Shown here: positions 49,295-60,700 of the stretch, piece after piece | How the letters are laid out: the number at the start of each line of letters is the position of its first letter | Position numbering within the stretch: position 1 is the first letter of the stretch | Assembly (NCBI RefSeq): GCF_001894925.1 | Contig: NZ_BCXD01000020.1 | Span: forward strand, 24,738 to 88,737 | Source of the DNA: Rhodococcus rhodnii NBRC 100604 | Lineage (GTDB): Bacteria > Actinomycetota > Actinomycetes > Mycobacteriales > Mycobacteriaceae | DNA: 64,000 nucleotides | Direction: 5' to 3' | Notes under the pieces: generated by a model | Seen by the model: the letters and a program-made list of their open reading frames with translations, nothing else | What the model was told of the DNA's origin: nothing | Database searches by the model: none | Program-made: the position numbers and the translations under genes

Positions 49295-50596
49295 ATGGAC
49301 ATCACCACCAGCTCGCCGCAGCGGCAGCAGCCCACGCCCGAGCCGATCGACCCGGACTTCCCGCTCGAACCCGTCCCTCCGGCGTATCGGCAGGGCAAGT
49401 GGCAGGTCGCGATCGTCGTCGCGGGCTTCCTGTTCTTCACGCCGACGATGGTCACGGCCGGTCAGGTCGCGGGCCCGCTCGGTTTCGGCCCGTTCGTCCT
49501 CGCCGCGGCCGCCGCGACGGTGTTCCTCGCCGTCTACATCACGACCCTCGGCTACATCGCGACGCGCTCGGGCCTGTCGACGGTGCTGCTCGCGCGGATC
49601 ACGCTCGGGCGGATCGGCGGCAAGTGGGCGTCGCTGCTGCTCGGCGGCACCCAGATCGTCTGGTACGCCATCACGATCGGCGTGCTCGGCAACCTCGTCG
49701 GCGCCGCGTTCGGATGGAGCACGACGTGGCCCGTCGTCGTGGTCGGCGGCATCGTCATGGCGATCACCGCGTACTACGGCTTCAAGGGGATCGAGATCCT
49801 GTCGTGGATTTCGGTGCCGCTCATGACGATTCTCTGCATCTGGGTCCTCGCTCGCGCGATCGGCGAGGCCGGCGGGTGGGGCGATCTCACCGCGACCGGT
49901 GCGTCCGGCGAGCCGCTGTCGATGGGCGCCGCGATCAGCATGATGATCGGCACGTTCATCTCCGGCGGAACGCAGATGGGCAACTGGACGCGCTTCGGAC
50001 GGCGCGCCGCGTCGACGGCCGTCCTCGTCGCGGGCGCCGTCGTCGTCGTGCAGTTCGCGATGCTGTTCTTCGGCGGCGTCGGGGCCATCGCCTACGGCGT
50101 CGGCGATTTCGCGGAACTGCTGCTGTCGATGGGACTCGTCGTCGCCGCGCTGGTCCTGCTCGTCGCGAATCTCTGGACGACCAACGACAACACCGCCTAC
50201 GCGTTCGGCGTCGCCGGCGCCGAGATGTTCGAGCGAAACGACAAGCGGCCCTTCGTCGTCGGCGGCGTGATCATCGGCATCGTGCTCGCGATCAGCGGGA
50301 TCGCCGACTCGATCCTCGACTACCTCATCCTCATCGGTGTCATGATCCCGCCGCTCGGCGGCGCGATGATCGGTACGTACTTCGCGAGTGCCAAGAAGCT
50401 CGATCCGGCGCAGGCCGTGCGCACGGCGCCCACCGTCTCGGTGCCCGGCCTCGTCGCCTACGGGCTCGGCGTCGCCGTCGCCCTCGTGTGTGCTCTGACC
50501 GACACCGGGGCACCCGCTGTTCAAGGTCTCGTCGTCGCGCTCGTCGCGGCACTGGTCCTCGGACGGATCTCCACCACGAAGACAGGAGTGAACTGA
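49295..50596 (+). CDS. NCS1-family cytosine/purine permease
   Basis: A 433-residue transporter with about twelve hydrophobic segments, of the nucleobase:cation symporter-1 (CodB-like) family. FFTPTMVTAGQVAGPLGFGPF, GGTQIVWYAITIGVLG, GTFISGGTQMGNWTRFGRR and NLWTTNDNTAYAFGVAGAEM match the substrate-pore segments. It would import a nucleobase or related ring for the amidohydrolase encoded next, whose ATG overlaps this stop by one base. Confidence 0.9.
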   Translation: MDITTSSPQRQQPTPEPIDPDFPLEPVPPAYRQGKWQVAIVVAGFLFFTPTMVTAGQVAGPLGFGPFVLAAAAATVFLAVYITTLGYIATRSGLSTVLLARITLGRIGGKWASLLLGGTQIVWYAITIGVLGNLVGAAFGWSTTWPVVVVGGIVMAITAYYGFKGIEILSWISVPLMTILCIWVLARAIGEAGGWGDLTATGASGEPLSMGAAISMMIGTFISGGTQMGNWTRFGRRAASTAVLVAGAVVVVQFAMLFFGGVGAIAYGVGDFAELLLSMGLVVAALVLLVANLWTTNDNTAYAFGVAGAEMFERNDKRPFVVGGVIIGIVLAISGIADSILDYLILIGVMIPPLGGAMIGTYFASAKKLDPAQAVRTAPTVSVPGLVAYGLGVAVALVCALTDTGAPAVQGLVVALVAALVLGRISTTKTGVN

Positions 50597-52095
50597 TGGC
50601 CCTCGTCGTCGACAATGCCGACGTCATCACGATGGACGCGGTGACGGGCAGCGAGCCCGTCACCCGGAGCATCCGCATCGAGGACGGCGTGATCACCGAG
50701 ATCGGTGCCACCGTCACCGTGAACGACGGCGACACCGTTCTCGACGGGCGCGATCGCCTCGTCACGCCAGGGCTGGTCAACGCGCACACCCACAGCTGGG
50801 AGGCGCTGTACAAGGGGCGGTACGACAATCTGCCGCTCGAACTGTGGATGCTGTACTCGTATCCGATTCTCGGGGTCGACCCGCTACCCGAGGACGTCGT
50901 GCGGCTGCGGAGCCTGCTGTTCGCGATCGAGAGTCTCGAATCGGGGGTGACGACGATCGTCGACGACGTCCTCGAGACGCCGGGGCAGAGCGCGTCGCAG
51001 CTCGCGGCGGTGTTCGATGCGTACGAGCAGACGGGGATTCGCGCGAACGTGTCGGGGCACGTCATCAATCGGCCGTTCATCGACACGCTGCCGTTCGTGA
51101 CGCAGTGGCTGCCCGACGACATCGTCCGCGACGTGCGTGGGCAGGCGACCGTCACGGCGGAGGAGTACCTCGACTACAGCCGCACGGCGTTTGCGGCGCA
51201 CGACCGTTCGGCTGGCGGCCGGCTGAGGTACATGCTCGCGCCGTCGGCGCCGCAGCGTTGCACCCCCGATCTGCTCGCGGGTGCTACGGCGCTCGCCGTC
51301 GAGTACGACGCGGAATGCCATGTGCACGTGCTGGAGACCCGGACGCAGGCCGTTACGGCTCAGGTGGATTACGGGCGGACGTTCGTCGAGTATCTGCGCG
51401 ACATCGATGCGCTCTCGCCCAATACGACCTTCGCGCACGGGATCTGGCTGACGGACTCGGATATCGACATCGTCGCCGAGCACGGGGTGTGCGTGTCGCA
51501 CAATCCGTTGTCGAACCTCAAGCTCGGGTCGGGGCTCGCGCCGTGGCGGACGTATCACGACAAGGGCGTGACTCTCGGGCTCGGTACCGACGGGTGCTCC
51601 AGCAGTGACACGCCGCGGTTGCTCGAGGTGGCGAAGTCGGCGGCGTTGGTCCACAAGATCACCGACCCCGATCCGGAGACGTGGCCGAAGGTCGGGGAGG
51701 TGCTCGCCGCCGCGACGACAGGCGGTGCGCGCAGTGCGCGGCTGGGGGAGACCGTCGGATCGTTGGAGGTGGGCAAGCGCGCCGACTTCCTGGTCTACGA
51801 CCTGACGACGCTCGCGTTCACGCCGCGCTCACGGCTCGATCATCAGTGGGTGTACTCGGAGAACGGTGGGTCGCTCGAATACGTCTACGTCGACGGGCGC
51901 TGCGTCGTGGACCACGGGCGGATTACGACGGTCGATCGCGACGGCATTCTGCGGGAGCTGCGCGAGGCGATGCCGCGGATCGCGGAGTGGCAGAACAAGC
52001 TCGACGAGCTGAACGGGGTGCTGCACGAGCCGTTCGCGCGGATGTATCGGGAGTCGCTCACGCACCCGGTGCCGGTGAACCGCTGGGCCGGCTGA
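50596..52095 (+). CDS. Amidohydrolase (TRZ/ATZ, cytosine deaminase-like)
   Basis: A 499-residue metal-dependent deaminase of the amidohydrolase superfamily. Metal ligands are visible: HTHSWEA (His64, His66), the later HVHVLE, THFAHG-type FAHGIWL and the catalytic GLGTDGCSSSD aspartate. SHNPLSNLKLGSG is the TRZ/ATZ signature. Such enzymes deaminate or dechlorinate nitrogen heterocycles. Coupled to an NCS1 permease and beside a PucR regulator, it fits scavenging of a purine, pyrimidine or triazine-like ring. The 3' end overlaps the convergent response-regulator gene by 38 bases. Confidence 0.88.
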   Translation: MALVVDNADVITMDAVTGSEPVTRSIRIEDGVITEIGATVTVNDGDTVLDGRDRLVTPGLVNAHTHSWEALYKGRYDNLPLELWMLYSYPILGVDPLPEDVVRLRSLLFAIESLESGVTTIVDDVLETPGQSASQLAAVFDAYEQTGIRANVSGHVINRPFIDTLPFVTQWLPDDIVRDVRGQATVTAEEYLDYSRTAFAAHDRSAGGRLRYMLAPSAPQRCTPDLLAGATALAVEYDAECHVHVLETRTQAVTAQVDYGRTFVEYLRDIDALSPNTTFAHGIWLTDSDIDIVAEHGVCVSHNPLSNLKLGSGLAPWRTYHDKGVTLGLGTDGCSSSDTPRLLEVAKSAALVHKITDPDPETWPKVGEVLAAATTGGARSARLGETVGSLEVGKRADFLVYDLTTLAFTPRSRLDHQWVYSENGGSLEYVYVDGRCVVDHGRITTVDRDGILRELREAMPRIAEWQNKLDELNGVLHEPFARMYRESLTHPVPVNRWAG

Positions 52096-52513
52096 GCAGG
52101 TCGATCGCGGTGGCGCCGAGCTCGAACGGATCGACCGGCAGGGCGGCGACGGCGTCGGCTCCCGACCACTTCGCGAGCCACGCGTCGTCGCGGCGGGCGG
52201 TGAGGACGATGGTGGGTGGGACGGAGTCGAGCTCGTCCTCCATCTGCTTCGCGAGGCCGAGCCCGCCCATCGGCGTGGCTTCGCCGTCGAGAATCGCGAG
52301 ATCGACCGTTCCCGTGTCCAACTCCGCGAGCGCGGCGGCGGGTGTCGCGATCTCGACATGCTCGAGCAGCGGCAGCTCGGGGGACAGCCGCTCACCCAGT
52401 GCGGCCGTCACGGCAGCCCGCGTCGCCGCATTGCTGCTGTAGACGAGGACACGCAACGACACCGCACCCGACGCAGGCGTTGCGTGCTGGACAGCTGATG
52501 TGTCGGTGGTCAC
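52058..52513 (-). CDS. Response-regulator receiver-like protein (Rv3143-like), degenerate
   Basis: A 151-residue stand-alone receiver domain with a 20-residue extension. The phospho-acceptor region reads VDLAILDGEATPMGG and the Thr switch region IVLTARRDDAW, but the lysine that normally precedes the C-terminal proline is missing (AVAALPVDPFEL). M. tuberculosis has a similar stand-alone receiver, Rv3143, next to its nuo operon; here the lipoprotein/PucR/permease genes lie between. No output domain is present. Confidence 0.75.
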   Translation of the reverse strand: MTTDTSAVQHATPASGAVSLRVLVYSSNAATRAAVTAALGERLSPELPLLEHVEIATPAAALAELDTGTVDLAILDGEATPMGGLGLAKQMEDELDSVPPTIVLTARRDDAWLAKWSGADAVAALPVDPFELGATAIDLLSRPSGSPAPGA

Positions 52514-52542
52514 AGTGGTGACTGTACCGGGTGACCAGCCCT

Positions 52543-54777
52543 TCAGGACTTCAGCAACTCCGATTGCTTGCCACTCCAGGTCACGACGAGTTCGTCCCTG
52601 GCGCGACTGGCGGCGACGTAGAGCAGTGAGCGTTCGCGGAGCAGCGCCTCGGCCTTCTCCTCCTCGGCGACGGCGCGCAGTGTGGCGGCCGACGGGACGT
52701 GGGAGTCGTCGATGCCGGCGAGGATCACCCGCGAGAACTCCATGCCCTTCGAGCGGTGCATCGTGAGGACGAGGACGTGGCCTCCCGATGCCGGCTCGTT
52801 GTCCAGCGCTCGCGCATCGATTCCCCGATCACCGAGCGTGCGGACGAACCTGCCGCGGTCGTCGACGCCTCGCGTCAACATGGCGATGGTCGATGGCTCG
52901 ATGCCTTCGTCGAGCCAGGTGCGCACCTGATCGGCGACGACGGTGCGTTCCTCCTCGGTTGAGGCACATTCCCGCAGCGTCGGGTGCGGGCCGCTACGGG
53001 CAGAGCGGTACTCGGTGGTGTCCTCGACACCCTGTTCCAGATCCTTGTACTCGGCGCCCGACAGGACGCTGACCGCGAAGTGCAGGTTCTCGGCAGTCGT
53101 GCGGTAGTTCAGCGTGAGGCGTCGTGAACGCCCGACGATCTTGATGCCGAACCGAGCCAGAACGACGGGCTGACCGTAGATGCGCTGGTGCGAGTCCTCG
53201 GCGATGAAGAGGTCGTTCGGGCCTTCGGCGACGAGGCTGCGCAACAGCGTCCAGTGCGCGGCGTGCAGGTCCTGGGCTTCGTCGACGATGACGTGATCAG
53301 CGATGTGGGAGCCGTCTGCCTCGGCCTTCAGTCGCAGCGATTCGGCTGCCAGAGCCACGGCTTCGGGGAAGGTGAGCACACCCTCGAGCCGGTTGTGTCG
53401 GCGGAACGACTCGATGAGCTTCCACACGGCGATCCGCTGTGGCCTGCTCAACCGGACGCCGCGGCCCGGCCGTGCGACCTTGACGTACTGCTCGAGCGAC
53501 GCGATGCGGTTGCCCAGGACGACACCGACGTACTCGGGCTCGAGGAAGGCGGGCGTCGCCAGCTTGGCATCGAGATCGGTGGTCGTGGTCGCGACGGTGT
53601 CGCGCCACGCCTTGTCGGCGTTGGCTCGTGTGGAGGTGACTTCGAAGCTTCCGCCGAAGAGGGATTCGGTTGCGGCGGCGGTGTTCTGCGCCGCGACGAG
53701 CACCGCGTTGCCGAGTGCATCGATGCCGCGAACGTAGATTCCGGGTTCGCCCGGCTTCTTCGCGATCCGCAGGTTCGGGTCCAGCACCCGCAGGTCGTGC
53801 TCGAGTCCGGCGGCGAGCGTTCGATTGAACGTCGTCAGGACGATCCGCGCGTCGGGGTTCTGCTGGGCGAGGTGTCGCGCGCGGTGGATCGCGACGACGG
53901 TCTTGCCGGTGCCGGCTCCACCGGAGAGCCGGAACGGCCCGCTCTGGGTCTTCTCCGCGTACTTGCGCTGCTCGGGGTGCAGGAAGGTCCGCCATGCCGT
54001 GAAGTCGCCGCCTTCGATCACGCGGCGGAGTTCCTCGTTGTCCTCGATGTAGGCGAACTGCATCTTGGAGGCGGGTCGTTCCAGGGCGGCAAGGATGCGA
54101 TCGTCCTCGTCGAGGGTCTCGTCGTCGAGTGCTTCGTCGGTGAATCCGTGCTTGTCGCGGATGTCGTCGATGCTGGTGCCGACGGCGAGCTCGAGCAGTG
54201 CGCTTCCCTGCCAGCCCGCGACCTCCGCGGCGATCGCAGTGATGTCGTGATCGTCGCCTGCGGTCATGGCGCGTTCGGCCAGGGCTTCGTCGAGGCCGAG
54301 GCGTTCGGTGAGATCGGCCATCGTGTACCCGGCGTCGACGAGGAAGGGAACGGCCTCGTCGGCGGGCTCGATGTTGCCGATCCGACCGGCGGAGTCGTGG
54401 ACGACGGTGCGCTTGGCGCGATCGTTCTTTCCGTCGAGCTCACCGATGATGCCTTCGAGGGCGCCGTTGATCGGGTTGACGCGCAGCGTGGATCGCTCCG
54501 CGAGGGTATTCGCTTCGTCGTGCGGCCACGTTCCCATGTAGATGTAGGTCGTGTCGCCGTGTTTGCCCTCGACGCGGAACAGGATCGCCCGGTAGTGGAG
54601 GTCGACTCGTCCGGTGCGGACGCGTCGGTCGACGGCGCCCTTGATCGGTTCGATGTGCAGTCCGGGTGAGGTGTCGTCGAGGCGTACCTTCTCGAAGAAG
54701 TCGTAGACCTTGTTCTTGATCGACCCGTCGAGCTTGGGCATCGCCTTCATGTTGGTCGCGAGAACCAGATTCGCCAT
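52543..54777 (-). CDS. RelE-fold/UvrD-like SF1 helicase
   Basis: A 744-residue protein. Residues 1-105 resemble a ParE/RelE toxin fold (PGLHIEPIKGAVDRRVRTG, LHYRAILFRVEG, TYIYMGTWPHDEA). An SF1 helicase follows: Walker A LSGGAGTGKTVVAIHRA near 285, DEAQD near 500, the Q-RIYG and LNYRTTAEN motifs, HRSKGMEFSRVIL and LLYVAASRARDE. Related RelE/UvrD fusions occur in defence loci. The start overlaps the stop of the upstream helicase by one base (TAATG), so they are co-translated. Last gene of the minus-strand module. Confidence 0.85.
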   Translation of the reverse strand: MANLVLATNMKAMPKLDGSIKNKVYDFFEKVRLDDTSPGLHIEPIKGAVDRRVRTGRVDLHYRAILFRVEGKHGDTTYIYMGTWPHDEANTLAERSTLRVNPINGALEGIIGELDGKNDRAKRTVVHDSAGRIGNIEPADEAVPFLVDAGYTMADLTERLGLDEALAERAMTAGDDHDITAIAAEVAGWQGSALLELAVGTSIDDIRDKHGFTDEALDDETLDEDDRILAALERPASKMQFAYIEDNEELRRVIEGGDFTAWRTFLHPEQRKYAEKTQSGPFRLSGGAGTGKTVVAIHRARHLAQQNPDARIVLTTFNRTLAAGLEHDLRVLDPNLRIAKKPGEPGIYVRGIDALGNAVLVAAQNTAAATESLFGGSFEVTSTRANADKAWRDTVATTTTDLDAKLATPAFLEPEYVGVVLGNRIASLEQYVKVARPGRGVRLSRPQRIAVWKLIESFRRHNRLEGVLTFPEAVALAAESLRLKAEADGSHIADHVIVDEAQDLHAAHWTLLRSLVAEGPNDLFIAEDSHQRIYGQPVVLARFGIKIVGRSRRLTLNYRTTAENLHFAVSVLSGAEYKDLEQGVEDTTEYRSARSGPHPTLRECASTEEERTVVADQVRTWLDEGIEPSTIAMLTRGVDDRGRFVRTLGDRGIDARALDNEPASGGHVLVLTMHRSKGMEFSRVILAGIDDSHVPSAATLRAVAEEEKAEALLRERSLLYVAASRARDELVVTWSGKQSELLKS

Positions 54778-57700
54778 TACGCCACCCCGTTCGTGTTCAG
54801 TGCGACCGAGATCGCCTCGGCGTCGGGTGCACAGATCGTCCAGCCCGCCGCCGACATCGTATTCGCGACGTCGCTGTCCGGATCCGCAACGCCGACCCGG
54901 AGCTCGGGCCACGCGAAGTCGAGAACGTCGCCGCTTTCGGTTTCGTATCCCAGTTCGGGGATGGGCGTATCGGCGTGGGCGAGCGCCACCACCAGCTCTC
55001 GTTCGGCTCTGCTGCCGACTGCCTGATCCCAGATGGTCTTCCACTCGGGCGGCAGTGCCGCCTCGTCGGTGGTCGTCGTCGACGGCGCGGAGGTGTCGTC
55101 CTGCAGCAGAGTCACGGTGGTGACGCGGTGCGTGCCGCTGATGCCGAGCCAGTTCGACAGCCGGTTCCATTCCTTCCACCCGTAACCGTCGTGGATCTCG
55201 AGCTTCTCGTCTCGGTCGTCCACGGCGAGGACGGCGCGAATCGATCTGTCGGAGGCCGACATTGCGGAGGACACCGTGACGGTGCCGTCGCTGAGTGACC
55301 AGCACATGTCGGTGCCGCCGACGGCCGGGGGAGTGTCGCCGAGGAGCGTGGCGAGTGCACGTTCGGCCACGGACTCCTGGGGCGCCTTCACACGGTTGCC
55401 CGATCGGACGAACATGAGCGGCAGGTGGCGGCTGACCGTTTCCCATGCCTCGAGGTCGGGGTCGGCGATGAAGGCCAGGAGCTGCGACACGGGGTCTGCC
55501 GTCAGCAGCTTCAGCAGTGCGGGTTTGAGCTTGCCCATCGCCATGGTCTGTTTCGCGGCGCTGGCGGAGTACCACGCGGGCTCGGCCGATTCGCCCTTCT
55601 CGAATCGCCGCAGATCCTCGTGTCCGAACGACCAGACGAGGGTCCCGGCCTCGCGCAGCGCGGCGCGTTTGCGGGCGTCGTCGGCGATCCGGTTGTAGCC
55701 GGGCATGGCGTGGAAGCGACGGCCGTCCGCGAAGATCGCGATGCGGGGGATCGACGTGTCGGCCGTGCTCAGTTCGAAGTCGGGCCGCGATCCCCCCATG
55801 AGCACCTGTGGGGTCAGTACCCAGGTGCGAATCGTCTTGCCGGGCATCACGATCGTCGCTGAAGGCCCGTACGTGCCCGGTTTCTCTTTGATGCTGGCGC
55901 CCCTCGCGCGGAGGCGATCGACGAACGCGACGTAGAACTCCTTCTCGAGCGGGGATTCCTCGCTGCCGACCGGCGGTACGGATACGCCGTCGGTGACGGC
56001 GTCCAGCCACGCGGTGTCGTCGGGCTCGGCGTCGTCGACCACGCCGAGGATCTGGTCGAGCACGCGCAGTGCCGCCTTGCGGGAGACGCGATCGAGCTCG
56101 TGGGACGGCGCGAACGGCAGCAGGCACTTGTGGCACGCGAGCCGGTCGTGTTCGGCGCAGTCGCAGTCGTGCACCACGGCACGCGCGGCGGCGAGTACCG
56201 CCCACACCTTCGCGGGGTCGGCGAACTCGGCGAGATACCCGGTGCCGCCCGGCACCGTGTCGTGGATGAGCAGCGCCCGCTGGTCGGGGGCGTAGAGGGC
56301 GTCGGTGATGGTGGCGACGTCCAGGTGCTCGGGCGAGCCGCCGATCACCTGTCGCAGGCCGAGCAGGATCGCGGCACTCAGGCTCGGGTGAGCGAAGAGG
56401 TCGTACTCGAGGGAGCGGGGCAGATGCAGCAGCACGCCCTGGGTGCGCAAGGTCCGGGCGAGTGCGATCTCGCGGACGTGCTCGACCGGCGAGTTGCGGT
56501 GCCGACACCAACTGCGGTGCTCGTAGCGAGTGTTGCGGCCGGCGGACTTGTCGAGCTGCCCGCACGACGAGCACACGCGAAACAGGCCGGTGGTGGTGTC
56601 GTGTCCGGCGATCGTCCGCGTGCCACCTTGAGACGTACGCCGGCCCATGTTGAGCCACCGGACGTCGAGACGGCGGAGATACTGTGCGCCGAACTCGAAT
56701 TCCTCGACGGACCACGATCGGTCGACGTTGACGGGGTCGATGTCGGCGGCGGTGACGATGGTGAACGCCTCCTTGTGGCGTTCGTCGCGAGCGTCGTTGA
56801 TGGAGGCCTCGTCCCGCCGCACCTCGGCGGACACCCGCGCCATCTCGACGACCTGCAGCTGCTGGCTCACGTCGGCGATCGCGCCCGTCCCGCACCGAGG
56901 GCACGCGCTGATGGTCGGCGGAATCTCGCCGGCGAGGGTGATTCCGGCCCAACCACATTGGGGGCAGAGTCGCCACGTGTGGATGTTCGACTCGCCGGCG
57001 CCGAGGTCGACGGCGTCGATGCGCGCGGCGAGGCCCTGGGCGTAGAAGGTGGCGCCGGGCGCGAGTTCGGTGAGCGCGACGCGGGAGCCTCGCTGGTAGC
57101 TGGTGGCCTCGCCCATGTACTGGTTGGTGTCGGGGTCGATCCAGGTGACGCCGACGTCGAGGGTGACGGAGTCGTCGAGGAGCGTGTAGTTGGGGAGGAC
57201 GCCGTATCGCTCGAGGACGCTGATCCAATAGTCGTCGGTCAGATCGTGGATCTGTCCGCTGAGCAGGCGCAGCGAGCCCTTGGCGGTGCGGAGGTCGCGG
57301 CGGTCGTCGTCCGTGGCGGCCGGGGCGTCGGCTCGTCGCTCGAACTCGGGCATCTCCGCTTCGACGGCGGCGCGGCGGGTTGTCAGCTCGGCGAGATCCC
57401 GATTCCACCGATGCACGGCCTCCTGCAGCTCGGTGGCGAGTCCGCTCGGCGTCCCCTCGGCAGTCGATACGGCCCAGCGGCGAAGGGAGTCGCACGCATC
57501 GTCGCTCAGCACGTCGCCGAACTGCGAAAGGAAGCCGTCGACCAGCGCGTCGGAGTCCGTGTTCACGGCAGTGAGCAGCTCGGACATCCAGCTGCCCGGG
57601 TCGAAACTGCCGAGTACTGCGCGCGCACCGCGGGGTGCGATGGTGCTCGGTTCGCGGGCGAGGCGATCGATCACGTGCGCCACGTACTGGCGTTGCAGGA

Positions 57701-60700
57701 TCTCCTCGGCGGTGAGGAAGGTCGCGGGCGGGCGGACGTCGCCCTGGATCACCGACTTCGGGTCGTACAGCTTGGGCAGATGCTCGCCGCGGCCGCGGAC
57801 GAAAGCCAGGACCAGCGAGTTGCCGGTGAGGCGCCCGGCTCGGCCGACGAGCTGCAGATACGACGACACGGTGCGCGGCAGCGAGCCGAGCATGACGGTG
57901 GAGAGGTCACCGATGTCGATGCCCATCTCCAGAGTCGGTGTCGCGACGAGGACGTTCGGGGCCTGGGGGTCGGCGCCGCCACGCTTGAACGCGGTCTCGT
58001 AGCCGAGCCTCGTGGCGGTCGGCAGCAGTGACGTGTGCTCGCGGGCGACGACCCGCTTCATCTCCGCGGTGTCGTAGAGGCGACGGTAGAAGTTCTGCGC
58101 CTTCGGGGCGCGGGCGAGTGTTCCGGGGCAGCGGACCAGCAGACATGGAGCGCCGTCGAGCTGATCGATGGCCGTAGCCGTGCCGGGCGTGGGTGTCTGG
58201 CACACGCTGCACACGAGCAGATGACGCCCGTCGGCGAGGTCGTCCTCCGACGGCGCGGAGACGGTGACGGCCGAGGGCGGAAGCGAATACGCGGTGAGTC
58301 CAGCCTCGGTGAGGTCGGCGGTGAGCACGCGCTGCTCGGCCAGCACCCCGAACAGCGACTTCGCGAGGAAGCCGCCGTCGACGGGTGAGACGTTCAGGCA
58401 CTGGGAGGCCCAGCGCGCGTACCACGACGACGGCGCGGTGATCGCGTCGAAACCTTCCGGAGCGGTACGAGAGCCGACGGCAGGGAAGGCCGGCGCGGGC
58501 CGGCCCTTCGGGAATGCCGGCATGCCTTCGCCTTTGGGGCGCGCACCCCACACCCCCCGGCGGTTGGCGTCCTTCTCGATGTACTTGCGTAGCCACGGAT
58601 GCCGGATCGCACCGCGGGTCCGGATGCGCTCGACGGTGCCACGGACCCAGCGGGTGATGGCTTCGGCATCCGGCGGCGTGGTGGTGAGCTGGTGCTCGGT
58701 GACGTTGAGGGCGGCTCGGCCGAAGCGGACGGCGCGTTCAGGGTCGCCGAGATCGACCTCGGCGACGGCGCTGCCTGTGAGTTCGAGGGTGCGGCCGAGC
58801 CGCGACTGCAGGCCGAACTCGAGATCGATGTCGAACTCGAGTCGACGCTGGACCTTCGCCGTCGCGCGCTTGCGTGCTGCGGTCGTCGCGTCGGGACGCC
58901 AGAACGCCGTGAACTCGTCGTGCTCGACGATGTCGGGCCCGAGCAGGTGGTAGCGGCGAGCGGGATCGTTGCCGGCGCGCGCGATCACGGCCTCGCACAG
59001 CTCGGACAGCGGCAGCGGGGTGGCGCCGATCGCGCTGCGCAGCGTGGAGCGCAGACTCAGGGTGTGCGAGCGGGCCTGTACGAACCCGGCGCGATGCGCG
59101 GCGTCCTGCACGCTGTCGGTGAACATCAACGCCTTCTTCTCGTCGGCGTCGAGGCGGGCGTCGCCGAAGAGATTCGAGAGCGTCACCGAGAGTTGGGTGG
59201 CGACGGCGCTGCCGAGGAAGCGAATGCCGTCTGCGACACCGCACGCGGGGCACATGTCGTTCTTGGAGTCCTCCTCCACGTCTTCGCCGGTGAGCACGAG
59301 GACGGGGAGCACCTTGCCCTCGAGCACCTCGGTGCTGTCCGGGTCGGGCGGAGTGTCGACGATCTCGCGGTCGTCGATGCGGAACCACCGTAGACCGTCG
59401 ACCTGTGTGCCGGGCTGCGCGGCGGTGATCTGGGCCTCGGCGGGGGCAGACAGCAGCGCGCGGAACCGTGAGGCGCCGGCAGCGTGATCGGCGCGAATGG
59501 ACTCGTCGGTCACGTCGAGGGCGTGACCGGTGGGCGCGAGCCGGGCACCCCAACCCGAGCGGCCGCAGTGCCGGCAGTAGAGCGCCGGCAGGTGCATCGT
59601 CTCGGTGTCTTCGTGGACGCCGTCGTCCGACCAGCGGTACGACGTCGTGGGTGACACGGCTCGGTCGATGCGGGAGAGTTCCCGAATCCACAGGTGCACA
59701 TCGACGTTCAGAGCACTGCGACCCACCTCAGCGCGAAGGTGGGAGAGAGCGGCGAACAGATAGTCGAGGAAGCGCTCCTGCGAGACCAGCAGGCGACGAG
59801 TGTTGCGCTCGCCGACCGGGGCGTCGAAGAGTGCGCGCGCGAGGTCCGCGAGTGCGATCGCGTCGACGGCCTGCGCGAGCAGCCTGGCGATCAGTGGGTG
59901 GCCCTTGACCAGCTGCAACTGCTCGATCGGGGTCAGGTTGCGGAGGTCGGCGGGAGTGAGGTGCCGGTCGCCATCGAGCTCGTTCTCGGCGCCGAAGAGC
60001 TCATTGCGCTCGAAGACGTCGGCTCGCTCGAACAGTTCGGCCAGTACGGCGGTGGTGAGGGCTGCGTTGCTGGGCGAGCCGTCGGCGAACTCGTCGAGGC
60101 GTTCGGCAGCATCGGCGATGGCCGGCGCGATGGGGCGGTACAGCCGATCGAGTGCGCGGTCGCGATCGGCGAGCCACTCGGCGGCCGTGAGTCGGGTCTC
60201 GCCGATGACGGCGTCGGGGGGAAAGGTCTCACCGAAGACGGTGTGTGCGAAGTCGAGCATCGCGGTCGGCTCTGCCTTGGAGCCGAGTGTGGCGGACGTG
60301 GCGACGGGTGTGATGCGCCCGAGCGGGCGGGCGCGGTCGTCGTCCGTAACGGGGGAGGTATCGGTCCAGTGCGATTTGACGGTGAGACCGAGGCGCCGGA
60401 GCAGCATGGCGACGTCGGTGCCCTGCGCGCCGTCGTAGGTGTGGAACTCGTCGAGGACGACGTACTGCAGCGAGTCGGCAGACAGCCGCCAGATGTCGGC
60501 GCGGTCGGGGTGGAGCAGCAGGTGGTCGAGCATCTTGTAATTGGTGAGCAGGATGTCCGGCGGGGCCGAGTGCATCAGCGAGCGATCGGTGATGAGACCC
60601 TCGGCGCTGACCTTGGTGCGGCCGGCCGTTGATTGCTCGCCGGTGTAGAGACCGGCGGAGACGCCGGAGAGCTCGGGATGCTCGTCGATGAGCCGCGCGA

